Made by a program: the position numbers and the translations under genes. Source: Nonomuraea muscovyensis (lineage in GTDB: Bacteria > Actinomycetota > Actinomycetes > Streptosporangiales > Streptosporangiaceae). From it: a stretch of DNA of 64,000 nt. The DNA lies in the NCBI RefSeq assembly GCF_014207745.1, contig NZ_JACHJB010000001.1, forward strand, positions 2,666,001 to 2,730,000, in the 5' to 3' direction. Of this stretch, positions 26,584 to 35,212 are shown piece after piece. Below the pieces are notes generated by a model. The model was given only the letters and a program-made list of their open reading frames with translations, had not been told where the DNA came from and made no database searches. Position 1 is the first letter of the stretch; each line of letters opens with the position of its first letter.

Positions 26584-28193
26584 GCCGCATGCTGCGGGCC
26601 AGCGCCGTCATGGCGGCGGGCACCATGGTGTCGAGGGTCACCGGCTTCGTGCGGACCATGGTGCTGGCGTACGCGATCGGCACCTTCGCGCTGGGCGACG
26701 CCTACAACGTCGCCTACGCCATCCCCTACAGCATCCTCGACCTGCTCCTGCTCGGCGTGCTCAGCAGCGTCGTGGTGCCAATGATCGTCCGGGCGCAGAA
26801 GGAGGACCCCGACGGCGGCCGGGCCTACGAGCAGCGCCTGCTCACGATCTCCACGGTGGCGCTGGCCGTCGTGGCCCTGCTCGCCGTGCTCGCGGCCCCG
26901 CTGCTCATCCAGCTCTACACGACCGGCTGGGAGTCCGGCAGCCGCAAGTACGAGGTCGCGGTGCTGCTGGCCAGGCTGATCCTGCCGCAGCTCGCGTTCT
27001 TCGGCATCGGCGCGGTGGCCGGCGCGATCCTCAACACCCGCGACCGCTTCGCCGCGCCCATGTGGGCTCCGGTGCTCAACAACATCGTGGTCATCGGCGT
27101 GCTGCTGGTCTTCGCGCTGGTGGCCGGTGACGTGGGCGGCGACGTCTCCCGCATCACCGACGGCCAGCTCGTCCTGCTCGGCCTCGGCACCACCGCGGGC
27201 ATCGTGGCACAGGCGGCCGTCCTGGTCGTCGCGCTGAGGCGGACCGGGTTCGTCTTCACGCCCCGCTTCGACGTGCGCAACGCCCGGCTCGGTGAGATGG
27301 GCCGGGCCGGCGTCTGGACGATCGGCTACGTGGTCGTCACCCAGCTCGGCTTCATGCTGACCACCAACCTCGCCAGCGCGGCGGGCGACGCGGTGCACGG
27401 CCACGGCATCACGCCCTACACGTTCGCCTTCCAGCTCTTCCAGCTCCCGTACGGCGTCATCGGCGTCTCGGTGATCACCGCCATGCTGCCGCGGATGAGC
27501 CGGGCGGTGACCGAGCAACGCTTCGGCGACGTGCGCGGCGAGTTCGGGTCGAGCGTGCGGCTGATCGGGTCGATCATGGTGCCGGTGTCGCTGCTGCTCA
27601 TGGTGCTCGGGCCGGCGATCACCGTGCCGATCTACGCGCACGGCGTCACGACTGTGCAGGACGCCGTCTACATCGGCAACGTGCTGCAGGTGTACGGCCT
27701 GGCGCTGGTGCCGTTCGCGATCTTCCAGTTGCTGCTGCGCGTCTTCTACGCCTTCGGCGACACCCGCACGCCGGTGTACGTCGGGGCGGCCACGACGGCG
27801 GTGAACGCGCTGCTCATGTGGATCATGTACCTGGTGCTGCCGTTCGCCTACACCGTGATGGGGCTGGCCTTCGCCTACGCGGTCGCCTATGCTCTCGGCG
27901 CGGTGACGGCCTGGTGGCTGGCGAGCCGCCGCGTCCAGGGGCTCGGCGGCTGGCAGATCGGCTGGGCGCTGACCAGGATGTACCTCGCCGCGCTGCCCAC
28001 GGCCGCGCTGGCGCTGGCCTCGGTCTGGGCGGTACAAATGATCTTCGGCGGGCTCGGCTTCGTCAACTCGCTGATCGTCCTGGCGGTCGGCGGCGGGCTC
28101 GGCATGCTGCTGTACCTGGGTGTCGCCCACCGGATGCGCATCCCGGAGGTGAACTCGATCGTTGGGATGGTCGCCGGACGGGTAGGCCGGTAA
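26580..28193 (+). CDS. murJ: Lipid II flippase MurJ
   Basis: 537-residue MOP-superfamily flippase that moves lipid II across the membrane. About 14 membrane segments; the N-terminus RASAVMAAGTMVSRVTGFVRTMVLA and QLFQLPYGVIGVSVITAMLPRMSR are family signatures. It ends soon after helix 14, without the kinase-like extension seen in the mycobacterial MviN; that module is encoded separately in the next gene. Overlaps the DUF6049 stop by 4 bp (ATGA). Confidence 0.95.
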   Translation: MSRMLRASAVMAAGTMVSRVTGFVRTMVLAYAIGTFALGDAYNVAYAIPYSILDLLLLGVLSSVVVPMIVRAQKEDPDGGRAYEQRLLTISTVALAVVALLAVLAAPLLIQLYTTGWESGSRKYEVAVLLARLILPQLAFFGIGAVAGAILNTRDRFAAPMWAPVLNNIVVIGVLLVFALVAGDVGGDVSRITDGQLVLLGLGTTAGIVAQAAVLVVALRRTGFVFTPRFDVRNARLGEMGRAGVWTIGYVVVTQLGFMLTTNLASAAGDAVHGHGITPYTFAFQLFQLPYGVIGVSVITAMLPRMSRAVTEQRFGDVRGEFGSSVRLIGSIMVPVSLLLMVLGPAITVPIYAHGVTTVQDAVYIGNVLQVYGLALVPFAIFQLLLRVFYAFGDTRTPVYVGAATTAVNALLMWIMYLVLPFAYTVMGLAFAYAVAYALGAVTAWWLASRRVQGLGGWQIGWALTRMYLAALPTAALALASVWAVQMIFGGLGFVNSLIVLAVGGGLGMLLYLGVAHRMRIPEVNSIVGMVAGRVGR

Positions 28194-28349
28194 GGAACGC
28201 GGGCCCGACCGGCGCGGCACTACCATGGTGGCCACACGCGCGAATGGAAGCAGGAGGGGCGTGGGCGGATCCACCCGGCATAGCGTGCCTACGTGGGACA
28301 CCACGCAGGTGAGACGAGTCATGAGCACGCCCACGAGCGGAGTAGGTCA

Positions 28350-29858
28350 GTGAGCACGTCGGCGGTCGAACCCGGCACCCGTCTCGCCGAGCGCTTCCGG
28401 CTCGAAGACCGCGTCGCGGAGTCCGACGGCGCCACCCTGTGGAAGGCCATCGACGAGATCCTCGCCCGCCCCGTCGCCGTCCTCACCTTCTCCCCCGACT
28501 TCCCCCGCGTCCACGAGGTCGTCACGGCCGCCCGGGCCGCCAGCCGGCTCACCGACCCGCGCCTGACCCAGGTGTTCGACGCCGCCGAGGACGACGGCCG
28601 CTCCTACGTGGTCAGCGAGTGGGTCACCGGCGACACGCTCGCCGACCTGGCCTCTGCGGGGCCGCTGGACCCGGAGCGGGCGGCCGGGCTGGTCGCCGAG
28701 GCGGCCGAGGCCCTCGCGCACGCCCACGAGGCCAACCTCTACCACCTGTGCCTGCGCCCGTCCCACCTGATCTGGACGACCGGCAACACGGTCAAGGTGC
28801 TCGGCGTGGCCGTCGACGCGGCCCTGTCCGGCCTGACCACCGACCAGCCCGCGCTCGACGACGCAGAGGGGCTCGGCCGGCTCCTCTACGCCGGGCTGAC
28901 CGGCCACTGGCCCGGTGACGAGGAGGAGGACGGCCTGCCCTCCGCCCCCATGGACGACGGGCACTTCTGCACTCCCCGCCAGGTCACCGCCGGGGTGCCG
29001 AGCTATCTCGACACGGTGACCGTCCGGGCCTGCCTGCCCGAGTCGCGCCGGGGTCAGCCGGCCCTGGCCAGCCCGGCCGACGTCGCCGAGTCGCTGGCGG
29101 GCGTGGCCAGGCCCATGCCGATCCCGCTGCCCTACAACTCGCCGCCGCCCTCGGTCACCGTGGCGTCGCCCTCCGAGGGGCCCGGCACCGACCGGCACAC
29201 CGCCGTCCCCCTGCACCGCCCCACCATGCAGCGCCCGGCGCCCGCTCCGCGCGGCGGCATGGTCAACCGGGCGCTGATGACCGTCGTGGTGCTGCTCGTC
29301 ATCGCCGCGGTGGGCGTGGGCGCCTGGACGATCGGACGCAGCCTGGGCAACCCCGGCGCGCCGGAGGCGCAGACCTCGCCGACAGCCGGCTCCGCCAGCC
29401 CGAAGACCGCACCCCAGGCGGTCAAGCCGAAGAAGGCCATCGCCTTCGACCCGCTCGGTGACAACGAGGAGAACGAAGGCGCCGAACTGACCCTCGACGG
29501 CAAGCCCGGCACGTTGTGGAAGACCGACAACTACAACACCGCCGAGTTCGGCAACCTCAAGGACGGCGTGGGCCTGATGCTCGACATGGGCAAGTCCATG
29601 CAGATCAGCGACGTGGTGGCGACGCTGTCGAAGGCGCCGGGAGCCGGCGTGGAGCTCAAGGTCGGCGACAAGCCCGAGTTGTCCGCGCTGAAAACCGTTG
29701 CCCGCAACAAGGACGCGTCTGGCAAGATCACATTGACGCCCGAGGAAGCCACGAGCGGTCAGTACGTTTTGATCTGGTTTACGCGACTTCCGGCGGACAC
29801 GGGCGGGTTTCATGGCACCATCTATGAAGTAGTGGTGCACTCTCCCGGATCGGCATAA
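28350..29858 (+). CDS. MurJ-associated pseudokinase with C-terminal extracytoplasmic domain
   Basis: 502 residues: a kinase-fold domain (about 15-255), a Pro-rich linker, one membrane helix (308-329) and an external beta-rich, discoidin-like domain. Kinase motifs are broken: the VAIK strand reads PVAVLTF without Lys, the HRD loop reads HLCLRPSHL and DFG reads LGVAV, so phosphotransfer is unlikely. In M. tuberculosis an equivalent pseudokinase is fused to MviN and, when phosphorylated, binds the FHA protein FhaA to restrain wall synthesis; here it is a separate gene beside murJ. GTG 28350 has GGAG 7 bases upstream; ATG 28293 is an in-frame alternative. Confidence 0.88.
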   Translation: MSTSAVEPGTRLAERFRLEDRVAESDGATLWKAIDEILARPVAVLTFSPDFPRVHEVVTAARAASRLTDPRLTQVFDAAEDDGRSYVVSEWVTGDTLADLASAGPLDPERAAGLVAEAAEALAHAHEANLYHLCLRPSHLIWTTGNTVKVLGVAVDAALSGLTTDQPALDDAEGLGRLLYAGLTGHWPGDEEEDGLPSAPMDDGHFCTPRQVTAGVPSYLDTVTVRACLPESRRGQPALASPADVAESLAGVARPMPIPLPYNSPPPSVTVASPSEGPGTDRHTAVPLHRPTMQRPAPAPRGGMVNRALMTVVVLLVIAAVGVGAWTIGRSLGNPGAPEAQTSPTAGSASPKTAPQAVKPKKAIAFDPLGDNEENEGAELTLDGKPGTLWKTDNYNTAEFGNLKDGVGLMLDMGKSMQISDVVATLSKAPGAGVELKVGDKPELSALKTVARNKDASGKITLTPEEATSGQYVLIWFTRLPADTGGFHGTIYEVVVHSPGSA

Positions 29859-29875
29859 TTTCAGGAACCCCTCTT

Positions 29876-30511
29876 GTGAACTCCCCACCCGAGACACCTT
29901 CATCCGCGGAACGGCCGGCGGTCAGCGACGCCGAGCTGCTGGCCGCGCACATCAACGGGGATCCACACGCGTTCAGCGAGATCGTCAAGAGGCACCGCGA
30001 CCGCATGTGGGCCGTCGCCCTGCGCACTCTCGGCGACCCCGACGAGGCCGCCGACGCCGTGCAGGACGCCTTCGTCTCCGCCTACCGCAAGGCCGCCACG
30101 TTCCGCGGCGAGGCGGCCGTCACCACCTGGCTGCACCGGATCGTGGTCAACGCCTGCCTCGACCGGATGCGCCGCAAGTCCATCCGGCCGGTCGCCGACG
30201 ACGAGCTGATCGAGGCCGCCGAGCGCGACACGCCGATGCCCGACCAGACGGGCGAGCGCGAGGTCTCCATGGAGGTCTCGGCCGCCCTGAAGCTGCTGCC
30301 CGCCGACCAGCGTGCGGCCCTCGTCCTCGTCGACATGATGGGCTATTCGGTCGAAGACGCAGCTCAGGTGCTGGAGGTGCCCAGCGGCACGGTGAAGAGC
30401 CGCTGTGCCCGGGGAAGAGCGAAACTCGCCCCAATTCTTTCGCATCTGCGGAACCGTTCCGACTTCACTCGCGTCTCATCCGCGAAGGGAGCAGAACTTC
30501 GTGACGGGTGA
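29876..30511 (+). CDS. sigM: ECF RNA polymerase sigma factor SigM
   Basis: 211-residue ECF sigma factor. Region 2 spans about 36-105 (FSEIVKRHRDRMWAVALRTLGDPDEAADAVQDAFV, split here by family blocks; TWLHRIVVNACLDRMRR) and region 4 about 140-190 (LPADQRAALVLVDMMGYSVEDAAQVL, GTVKSRCARGRAKL). The location directly before its anti-sigma and trxBA is that of SigM in Streptomyces and mycobacteria. GTG 29876 start. Stop overlaps the anti-sigma gene by 11 bp. Confidence 0.93.
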   Translation: MNSPPETPSSAERPAVSDAELLAAHINGDPHAFSEIVKRHRDRMWAVALRTLGDPDEAADAVQDAFVSAYRKAATFRGEAAVTTWLHRIVVNACLDRMRRKSIRPVADDELIEAAERDTPMPDQTGEREVSMEVSAALKLLPADQRAALVLVDMMGYSVEDAAQVLEVPSGTVKSRCARGRAKLAPILSHLRNRSDFTRVSSAKGAELRDG

Positions 30512-31457
30512 TACGCACTACGATCTGGACATCCTGGCTGATCTGGCCGAGGGTCTCCTGGACGCCGGCAAGGCCCGCCAGGTCCGCGACCATCTCGCGG
30601 TATGCGACCCGTGTGGGGAGCTACTGGCAGATCTTGCAGCGGTTCGCGAGGTGCTCGCGGCGACCCCCACACCGGCCATGCCGATGGGTGTCGCACTGCG
30701 CATCGACAAGGCGCTCGCCGCCGAGGCCGAGTCCCGGAAGGGAGGTGTGGGCCTCGCGGACACTCCTGACTGGGACGAGCTCATGCGGGACGCCCCGTGG
30801 GAGCGGCCGGCGACCGTGTACGAGCCGGTGTTCCAGCGCGTGTCCGAGCCGGTGCCGGCGCCGGCCGCCGAGGAGCCCGAGCAGGCCCCCGAGCCGGTGC
30901 GCCTGGGGGTGGTCGCCGACGACGGCTCCATCGTCCCGGCCGCGCTGACCGAGCGGCGGGAGTCCCGGCGACGCCGGTGGGCGATGCCCGCCGTTGCCGC
31001 GGCGGCCGCCGCGGCCGTGGTCGGCACGGCGGTGGTCTCGACGGGGCTGCTCGCGTCGGGCACGGGTTCGGGTGGCGCCGGGCAGCAGCAGGTTCAGGCC
31101 GCTCAGCCGTCCACGCCCACCAGGGTGCCGAAGAAGGCCGCGCGGCCGTACGCGCTCACCGACAGCGGCCACAACTACAGCGACGCCGAGCTGCGCCAGC
31201 CCCTCGAAGGCATCTTCGGCCCGGCCCCCATCTTCAAGGGGGCCTCGGAGGACGAGGCGCAGGTGGCCAAGTGCGTGGACCGGGTGTCCAGCCGGACGAA
31301 GCTCACCATCTTCGCCGTGGACCAGGGCCAGTACAACGGTCAGGAGGCCGTCATCCTGGCCTCGCGCAGGAGTGAGGGCGCCGCGAAGATCCGGCTCGAC
31401 ATCGTCGATCCGTTCAGGTGCAAGAACCTCCGCAAGCCGACGATCGGCCGCTGGTAG
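30501..31457 (+). CDS. Anti-sigma-M factor, ZAS-type transmembrane protein
   Basis: 318 residues. An N-terminal anti-sigma domain carries the ZAS zinc motif HLAVCDPC (His31, Cys35, Cys38), followed by a Pro/Glu-rich linker, one membrane helix near 185-210 (AMPAVAAAAAAAVVGTAVVSTGLLA region) and an extracytoplasmic domain ending with two Cys (AKCVDRV, FRCKNL) that may form a disulfide. It should hold SigM inactive at the membrane. GTG 30501 has GAAGGGAG upstream and overlaps sigM by 11 bp, so the pair is translationally coupled. Confidence 0.9.
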   Translation: MTGDTHYDLDILADLAEGLLDAGKARQVRDHLAVCDPCGELLADLAAVREVLAATPTPAMPMGVALRIDKALAAEAESRKGGVGLADTPDWDELMRDAPWERPATVYEPVFQRVSEPVPAPAAEEPEQAPEPVRLGVVADDGSIVPAALTERRESRRRRWAMPAVAAAAAAAVVGTAVVSTGLLASGTGSGGAGQQQVQAAQPSTPTRVPKKAARPYALTDSGHNYSDAELRQPLEGIFGPAPIFKGASEDEAQVAKCVDRVSSRTKLTIFAVDQGQYNGQEAVILASRRSEGAAKIRLDIVDPFRCKNLRKPTIGRW

Positions 31458-31475
31458 CCGCCTTCGCCCCACGTC

Positions 31476-31500
31476 AGAGCCCGCTTCGGCGGGCTCTTTC
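31476..31500 (+). terminator. Intrinsic terminator after the sigM operon
   Basis: Nine-bp stem AGAGCCCGC/GCGGGCTCT with a TTCG tetraloop, followed by TTTC, 18 bp after the anti-sigma stop. It separates sigM from trxB transcription. Confidence 0.85.
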
Positions 31501-31530
31501 GGTTTCCGGAGGTGTCGCGGGTGGGGGCCG

Positions 31531-31556
31531 GGAATGGCGGCGGCCTAGGATCTGTT
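31531..31556 (+). promoter_or_regulatory. Sigma-R/SigH-type promoter of trxBA
   Basis: GGAAT at 31531-31535 and GTT at 31554-31556 are separated by exactly 18 bp, matching the GGAAT-N18-GTT consensus of the disulfide-stress sigma factors SigR (Streptomyces) and SigH (mycobacteria), which are known to drive trxBA. A TAGGAT element at 31546 could serve a second, housekeeping promoter. Confidence 0.75.
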
Positions 31557-31590
31557 GACGCCACTGGCAACAGCAGACGAGGAAGGCAGC

Positions 31591-32532
31591 GTGGGAGCGT
31601 TGAGCGACGTTCGTAACGTGATCATTATCGGGTCCGGTCCCGCTGGCTACACCGCGGCCGTCTACTCCGCGCGCGCCGAGCTGAAGCCGCTGGTCTTCGA
31701 GGGCTCCGTCACGGCGGGTGGTGCACTGATGAACACCACCGACGTGGAGAACTTCCCCGGCTTTCCCGACGGCATCATGGGTCCCGACCTCATGGACAAC
31801 CTGCGCAAGCAGGCCGAGCGGTTCGGCGCCGAACTGGTCGCGGACGACGTGGTCGAGGTGGACCTGGAGGCCAACCCCAAGGTCGTCAAGACCTACACCG
31901 ACACCTACTACGCCAAGTCCGTCATCCTGGCGATGGGCTCCGGCTACCGTGAGCTCGGCCTGGAGAACGAGAAGCGGCTCTCCGGCCGTGGCGTGTCGTG
32001 GTGTGCCACGTGTGACGGCTTCTTCTTCCGCAACAAGGACATCGTGGTCGTCGGCGGCGGCGACACGGCGATGGAGGAGGCCACGTTCCTGACCCGGTTC
32101 GCGCGCATGGTCACCGTCGTGCACCGGCGCGACGAGCTGCGAGCCAGCAAGATCATGCAGGAGCGGGCGTTCGCCAACGACAAGATCCGCTTCGTCTGGG
32201 ACAGCGAGGTGACCGACGTCCTCGGTGACACCCGGGTGGAGGCGGTCAAGCTGCGCAACGTCAAGACGGGCGAGGAGTGCGAGCTCGCCACCGACGCCCT
32301 CTTCCTCGCGATCGGCCACGACCCGCGCACCGAGCTGGTCAAGGGGCAGATAGAGCTCGACGACGAAGGCTACGTCAAGGTCTCCTCCCCCTCGACCGCC
32401 ACCAACATCCAGGGCGTGTTCGCCGCCGGCGACGTCGTCGACCACACCTACCGTCAGGCCATCACCGCGGCCGGCACCGGCTGCTCGGCGTCACTCGACT
32501 CCGAGCGCTGGCTGGCCGCCCAGGAAAGTTAG
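31591..32532 (+). CDS. trxB: Thioredoxin reductase (NADPH)
   Basis: 313-residue flavoenzyme that reduces thioredoxin. The FAD motif [13 protein letters not shown] starts at residue 10, the redox pair is CATC in [10 protein letters not shown], the NADPH motif is [12 protein letters not shown], and [15 protein letters not shown] is the C-terminal FAD contact. GTG 31591 has AGGAAGG upstream; TTG 31600 is less likely. Co-transcribed with trxA from a SigR-type promoter. Confidence 0.97.
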   Translation: MGALSDVRNVIIIGSGPAGYTAAVYSARAELKPLVFEGSVTAGGALMNTTDVENFPGFPDGIMGPDLMDNLRKQAERFGAELVADDVVEVDLEANPKVVKTYTDTYYAKSVILAMGSGYRELGLENEKRLSGRGVSWCATCDGFFFRNKDIVVVGGGDTAMEEATFLTRFARMVTVVHRRDELRASKIMQERAFANDKIRFVWDSEVTDVLGDTRVEAVKLRNVKTGEECELATDALFLAIGHDPRTELVKGQIELDDEGYVKVSSPSTATNIQGVFAAGDVVDHTYRQAITAAGTGCSASLDSERWLAAQES

Positions 32533-32541
32533 GAGCGCACC

Positions 32542-32856
32542 GTGAAGGCAGTAACCGACGCCACGTTCGAAGCCGAGGTCCTCAAGAGCGACAAGCCCGT
32601 TCTGGTCGACTTCTGGGCCGAGTGGTGCGGCCCGTGCCGTCAGGTCGCGCCCATCCTCGAGGAGATCGCCCGCGACCACGGCGACAAGCTGGAGATCGTC
32701 AAGCTCAACATCGACGAGAACCCTCAGGTTCCGCGCGACTACGGCGTCCTCCAGATCCCGACGATGAACGTCTTCAAGGGCGGCGAGGTCGTCAAGCAGA
32801 TCATCGGCGCAAAGCCGAAGGCCATGCTGCTGCGCGAGCTCGACGGCATCATCTAG
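32542..32856 (+). CDS. trxA: Thioredoxin
   Basis: 104-residue thioredoxin, reduced by TrxB. The active site WCGPC is in DFWAEWCGPCRQVAP and the cis-Pro is in QIPTMNVF. GTG 32542 follows AGGAGC; only 9 bp separate it from trxB. A strong terminator follows. Confidence 0.97.
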   Translation: MKAVTDATFEAEVLKSDKPVLVDFWAEWCGPCRQVAPILEEIARDHGDKLEIVKLNIDENPQVPRDYGVLQIPTMNVFKGGEVVKQIIGAKPKAMLLRELDGII

Positions 32857-32865
32857 ACCCGTTCG

Positions 32866-32901
32866 CCGAAGCCCTCCTACGTGCGCGCAGGAGGGCTTCG
32901 G
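32866..32901 (+). terminator. Terminator after trxA
   Basis: Thirteen-bp stem CCGAAGCCCTCCT with its complement around a 10-base loop, beginning 10 bp after the trxA stop. Confidence 0.75.
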
Positions 32902-32941
32902 CGTGTCCAGGCCCCGTACGGCCGCCTGCCCGGCCGCCCGC

Positions 32942-33691
32942 TCAGCCGCCCGGCCGGGGCGCGCGCCGGGCGATCAACGCCTCGACGCCGTCGAGCAGCA
33001 GGTCGAGGCCGAACAGGAAGTCGGAGTCCGCCGTCCAGCCCTCGGACGTCCGGAGCAGCCCGGCGCGCATCATGGCCGACAGCGCGGGGTACGCCTCGGG
33101 GTCGAGCACCTCGGCGAGCACCTCGCCGTAGTCGGCGGCCCCCGTGATCCCCGCGTCGTCGAGCCGCGGGTCGCCGATCATCATCGTGTGCACGAGCGTG
33201 GCGTCGCTCAGCGCGTAGCCGCTGAGGGCGGTGACGACGTTGAACTTCTCACCGTCGTCGAGCTCGGTGCCGGCGAGCGCGTCCAGGGCACGGTCGAGCC
33301 AGCGCAGTTGCCGCGGCCCCATGGGCGGGTTGACGCCCGGCACGGACAGCAGCCAGGGGCGCCGCAGCAGGAGGTCGCGGTTGGCCCGGGTCCACACGAC
33401 CAGGTAGGCGCGCCAGGTCAGCTCGCCCCGCTCCGGCGGCGGGGGGACGGCGCCGTCGGCCATGAGGACCAGCAACTCGTCCTTGCTGCCGACGTACCGA
33501 TACAGCGCCATCGGCGCGACGCCCACCCGCGCGGCGACGCCGCTCATCGAGACCCCGGCCAGCCCGTCGGCGTCGGCGATCTCGATGGCGGCGGCCGTGA
33601 TCGTCGCCACGTCCAGACGCGGTCGAGGCCCCCGGCGCGAGACGGGCTCGCGTCCCCACATCCGTGCCACGACCGGTGGCAGCTCCGTCAT
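32942..33691 (-). CDS. TetR/AcrR family transcriptional regulator
   Basis: 249 residues. The helix-turn-helix lies at about 27-65 (TITAAAIEIADADGLAGV, GVAARVGVAPMALYRYVGSKDEL); the larger C-terminal ligand domain resembles the TetR_C group. ATG 33691 has GAAGG upstream. It is divergent from a GNAT gene across a 69-bp gap holding a palindromic operator, so it probably represses both. Confidence 0.92.
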   Translation of the reverse strand: MTELPPVVARMWGREPVSRRGPRPRLDVATITAAAIEIADADGLAGVSMSGVAARVGVAPMALYRYVGSKDELLVLMADGAVPPPPERGELTWRAYLVVWTRANRDLLLRRPWLLSVPGVNPPMGPRQLRWLDRALDALAGTELDDGEKFNVVTALSGYALSDATLVHTMMIGDPRLDDAGITGAADYGEVLAEVLDPEAYPALSAMMRAGLLRTSEGWTADSDFLFGLDLLLDGVEALIARRAPRPGG

Positions 33692-33714
33692 CCCACTACA
33701 CCTTCGCCCACTAA

Positions 33715-33740
33715 TAATGTACGTTGTACACAGTACATTA
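33715..33740. promoter_or_regulatory. TetR-type operator between tetR and GNAT genes
   Basis: TAATGTAC (33715-33722) and GTACATTA (33733-33740) form a perfect 8-bp inverted repeat around 10 bp; the spacer GTTGTACACA contains a further TGTACA half. It is unusually AT-rich for this genome and sits where both divergent promoters must lie. Confidence 0.7.
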
Positions 33741-33760
33741 TACGCAGTTAAGGGGACCTG

Positions 33761-34399
33761 ATGGAGATCCGTACGTTCAAGGAGACCGACAGCGCCGAGC
33801 TGCGTGAGCTGTTCACCCGTGCAGGCGCGGGATCGCCGACCGCGTCGCTGTGGGGGCACGTGGAGTCCGAGGCGGCGGTCTACCTGGAGCCCTACATGGA
33901 CCTGACCCCCGACTCGCTCTTCCTCGCCGTGGTCGGCGGGGCGCTCGTCGGCTACCTGGCGGGGTGTCCCGACAGCTCGGCGTTCCCCAGCGAAAGCGAG
34001 CGTATGAGCCGGGCGATCAGGGAGCACCGGCTGATGTTCCGTGCCCGGCCCGTGGCCTTCTTCGCACGCGCCCTGGTCGACGTGGCGTGGGCCAGGCTCA
34101 GGCAGCAGCCCACCGCGGGCGACTTCGACGATCCCCGGTGGCCCGCGCACCTGCACATCAACGTGGCGCGCGAAGCGCGTGGCACCGGTGCGGCCGACGG
34201 GCTGATGCGCCACTGGCTCGATCGGCTCAAGGAGACCGGCTCACTCGGATGCCACCTGCAGACCCTGGTCGAGAACACGCGGGCCGTGCGATTCTTCACC
34301 CGTATGGGCTTCGCCGAGCACGGTCCGGCGCCACTCGTCCCCGGCGCCCGGTACGACGGCCGGCGGCTGCACCAGCGGACGATGGTCTGGAGCCCCTGA
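33761..34399 (+). CDS. GNAT family N-acetyltransferase
   Basis: 212-residue GCN5-related acetyltransferase. The acetyl-CoA motif region is HLHINVAREARGTGAADGLMRHWL, with the final strand LVENTRAVRFFTRMGF. AAGGGG precedes ATG 33761. A TetR gene is divergent from it, so its expression is probably ligand-controlled, as for antibiotic- or metabolite-modifying acetyltransferases. Substrate unknown. Confidence 0.85.
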   Translation: MEIRTFKETDSAELRELFTRAGAGSPTASLWGHVESEAAVYLEPYMDLTPDSLFLAVVGGALVGYLAGCPDSSAFPSESERMSRAIREHRLMFRARPVAFFARALVDVAWARLRQQPTAGDFDDPRWPAHLHINVAREARGTGAADGLMRHWLDRLKETGSLGCHLQTLVENTRAVRFFTRMGFAEHGPAPLVPGARYDGRRLHQRTMVWSP

Positions 34400-34420
34400 C
34401 CTCGCGGGGCCACGGGGGCG

Positions 34421-35038
34421 CTAGACGGGGCGCAGGGCGCGTTCGGGGCTCATGGAGCCCAGGAGGCGCTCCAGGGCCACCTCGACGTCCTCGCGCCACG
34501 ACACGGCTGTCTTGAGCTCCAGCCGCAGCCGCGGGAACCGCAGATGCGGGCGGACCGTCTTGAACCCCACCGAAAGCAGGTAGTCGGCCGGCACCACGCA
34601 GCTCGGCTCCTCCCACTTCAGGTCGCCGAACGCCTCGATCGCCTTGACCCCGCGCCGGGTCAGGTCCTTGGCCACGCCCTGGATGAGCATGCGCCCCAGC
34701 CCGCCACCGGAGAACTCCGGGATGATGTGCGCCGTCATCAGCAGCACCGCGTCCGCGCTGACCGGCGAGGTCGGGAACGCCACCGACCGCGGCGTGTAGA
34801 GCGGCGGCGCATAGAGCACGAACCCGGCCGGCACCCCGTCCACGTACACGATCTTGCCGCAGCTGCCCCATTCGAGCAGCGTTGCGGAGATCCACGCTTC
34901 CTTCTCCAGGCCAGGATCGCCCGACTGGACGGCCCGCTCTCCGTTGACGGGGTCGAGCTCCCAGAAGACGCACCTGCGGCAGCGGCGCGGCAGATCGTCA
35001 AGGTTGTCCAGGGTGATATTGACCAGCCGGCGCGACAA
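34421..35038 (-). CDS. GNAT family N-acetyltransferase, CxxC N-terminal subtype
   Basis: 205 residues. The N-terminus LDDLPRRCRRCVFWELDP with a CxxC pair, then the GNAT core TAHIIPEFSGGGLGRMLIQGVAKDL, mark a subtype common in actinobacteria near the trx/par region. TTG 35038 is used: AGGGG lies 8 bases upstream and the family N-terminus begins here. Convergent with the previous GNAT gene. Substrate unknown. Confidence 0.82.
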   Translation of the reverse strand: MSRRLVNITLDNLDDLPRRCRRCVFWELDPVNGERAVQSGDPGLEKEAWISATLLEWGSCGKIVYVDGVPAGFVLYAPPLYTPRSVAFPTSPVSADAVLLMTAHIIPEFSGGGLGRMLIQGVAKDLTRRGVKAIEAFGDLKWEEPSCVVPADYLLSVGFKTVRPHLRFPRLRLELKTAVSWREDVEVALERLLGSMSPERALRPV

Positions 35039-35212
35039 CTACGGCCCCTATCGTCGACCCGAAAAGCGCGGGAAAACCGCGTCCCCAGCTGGCATCGTAG
35101 CTCAGTGACGGCGCCGCCAGCGGGCACCACGGCAGTCAGCCCGGTCACGGGCGACATGTCCGACTGGCGTAACCTGATATTCCAGGTCTCCATGACACCT
35201 AGGAGGTGGACC

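Noticed and set aside
26445..28334. 629-codon minus-strand frame opposite murJ
   Set aside because: Antisense shadow; no ribosome site and no domain, while murJ is certain.
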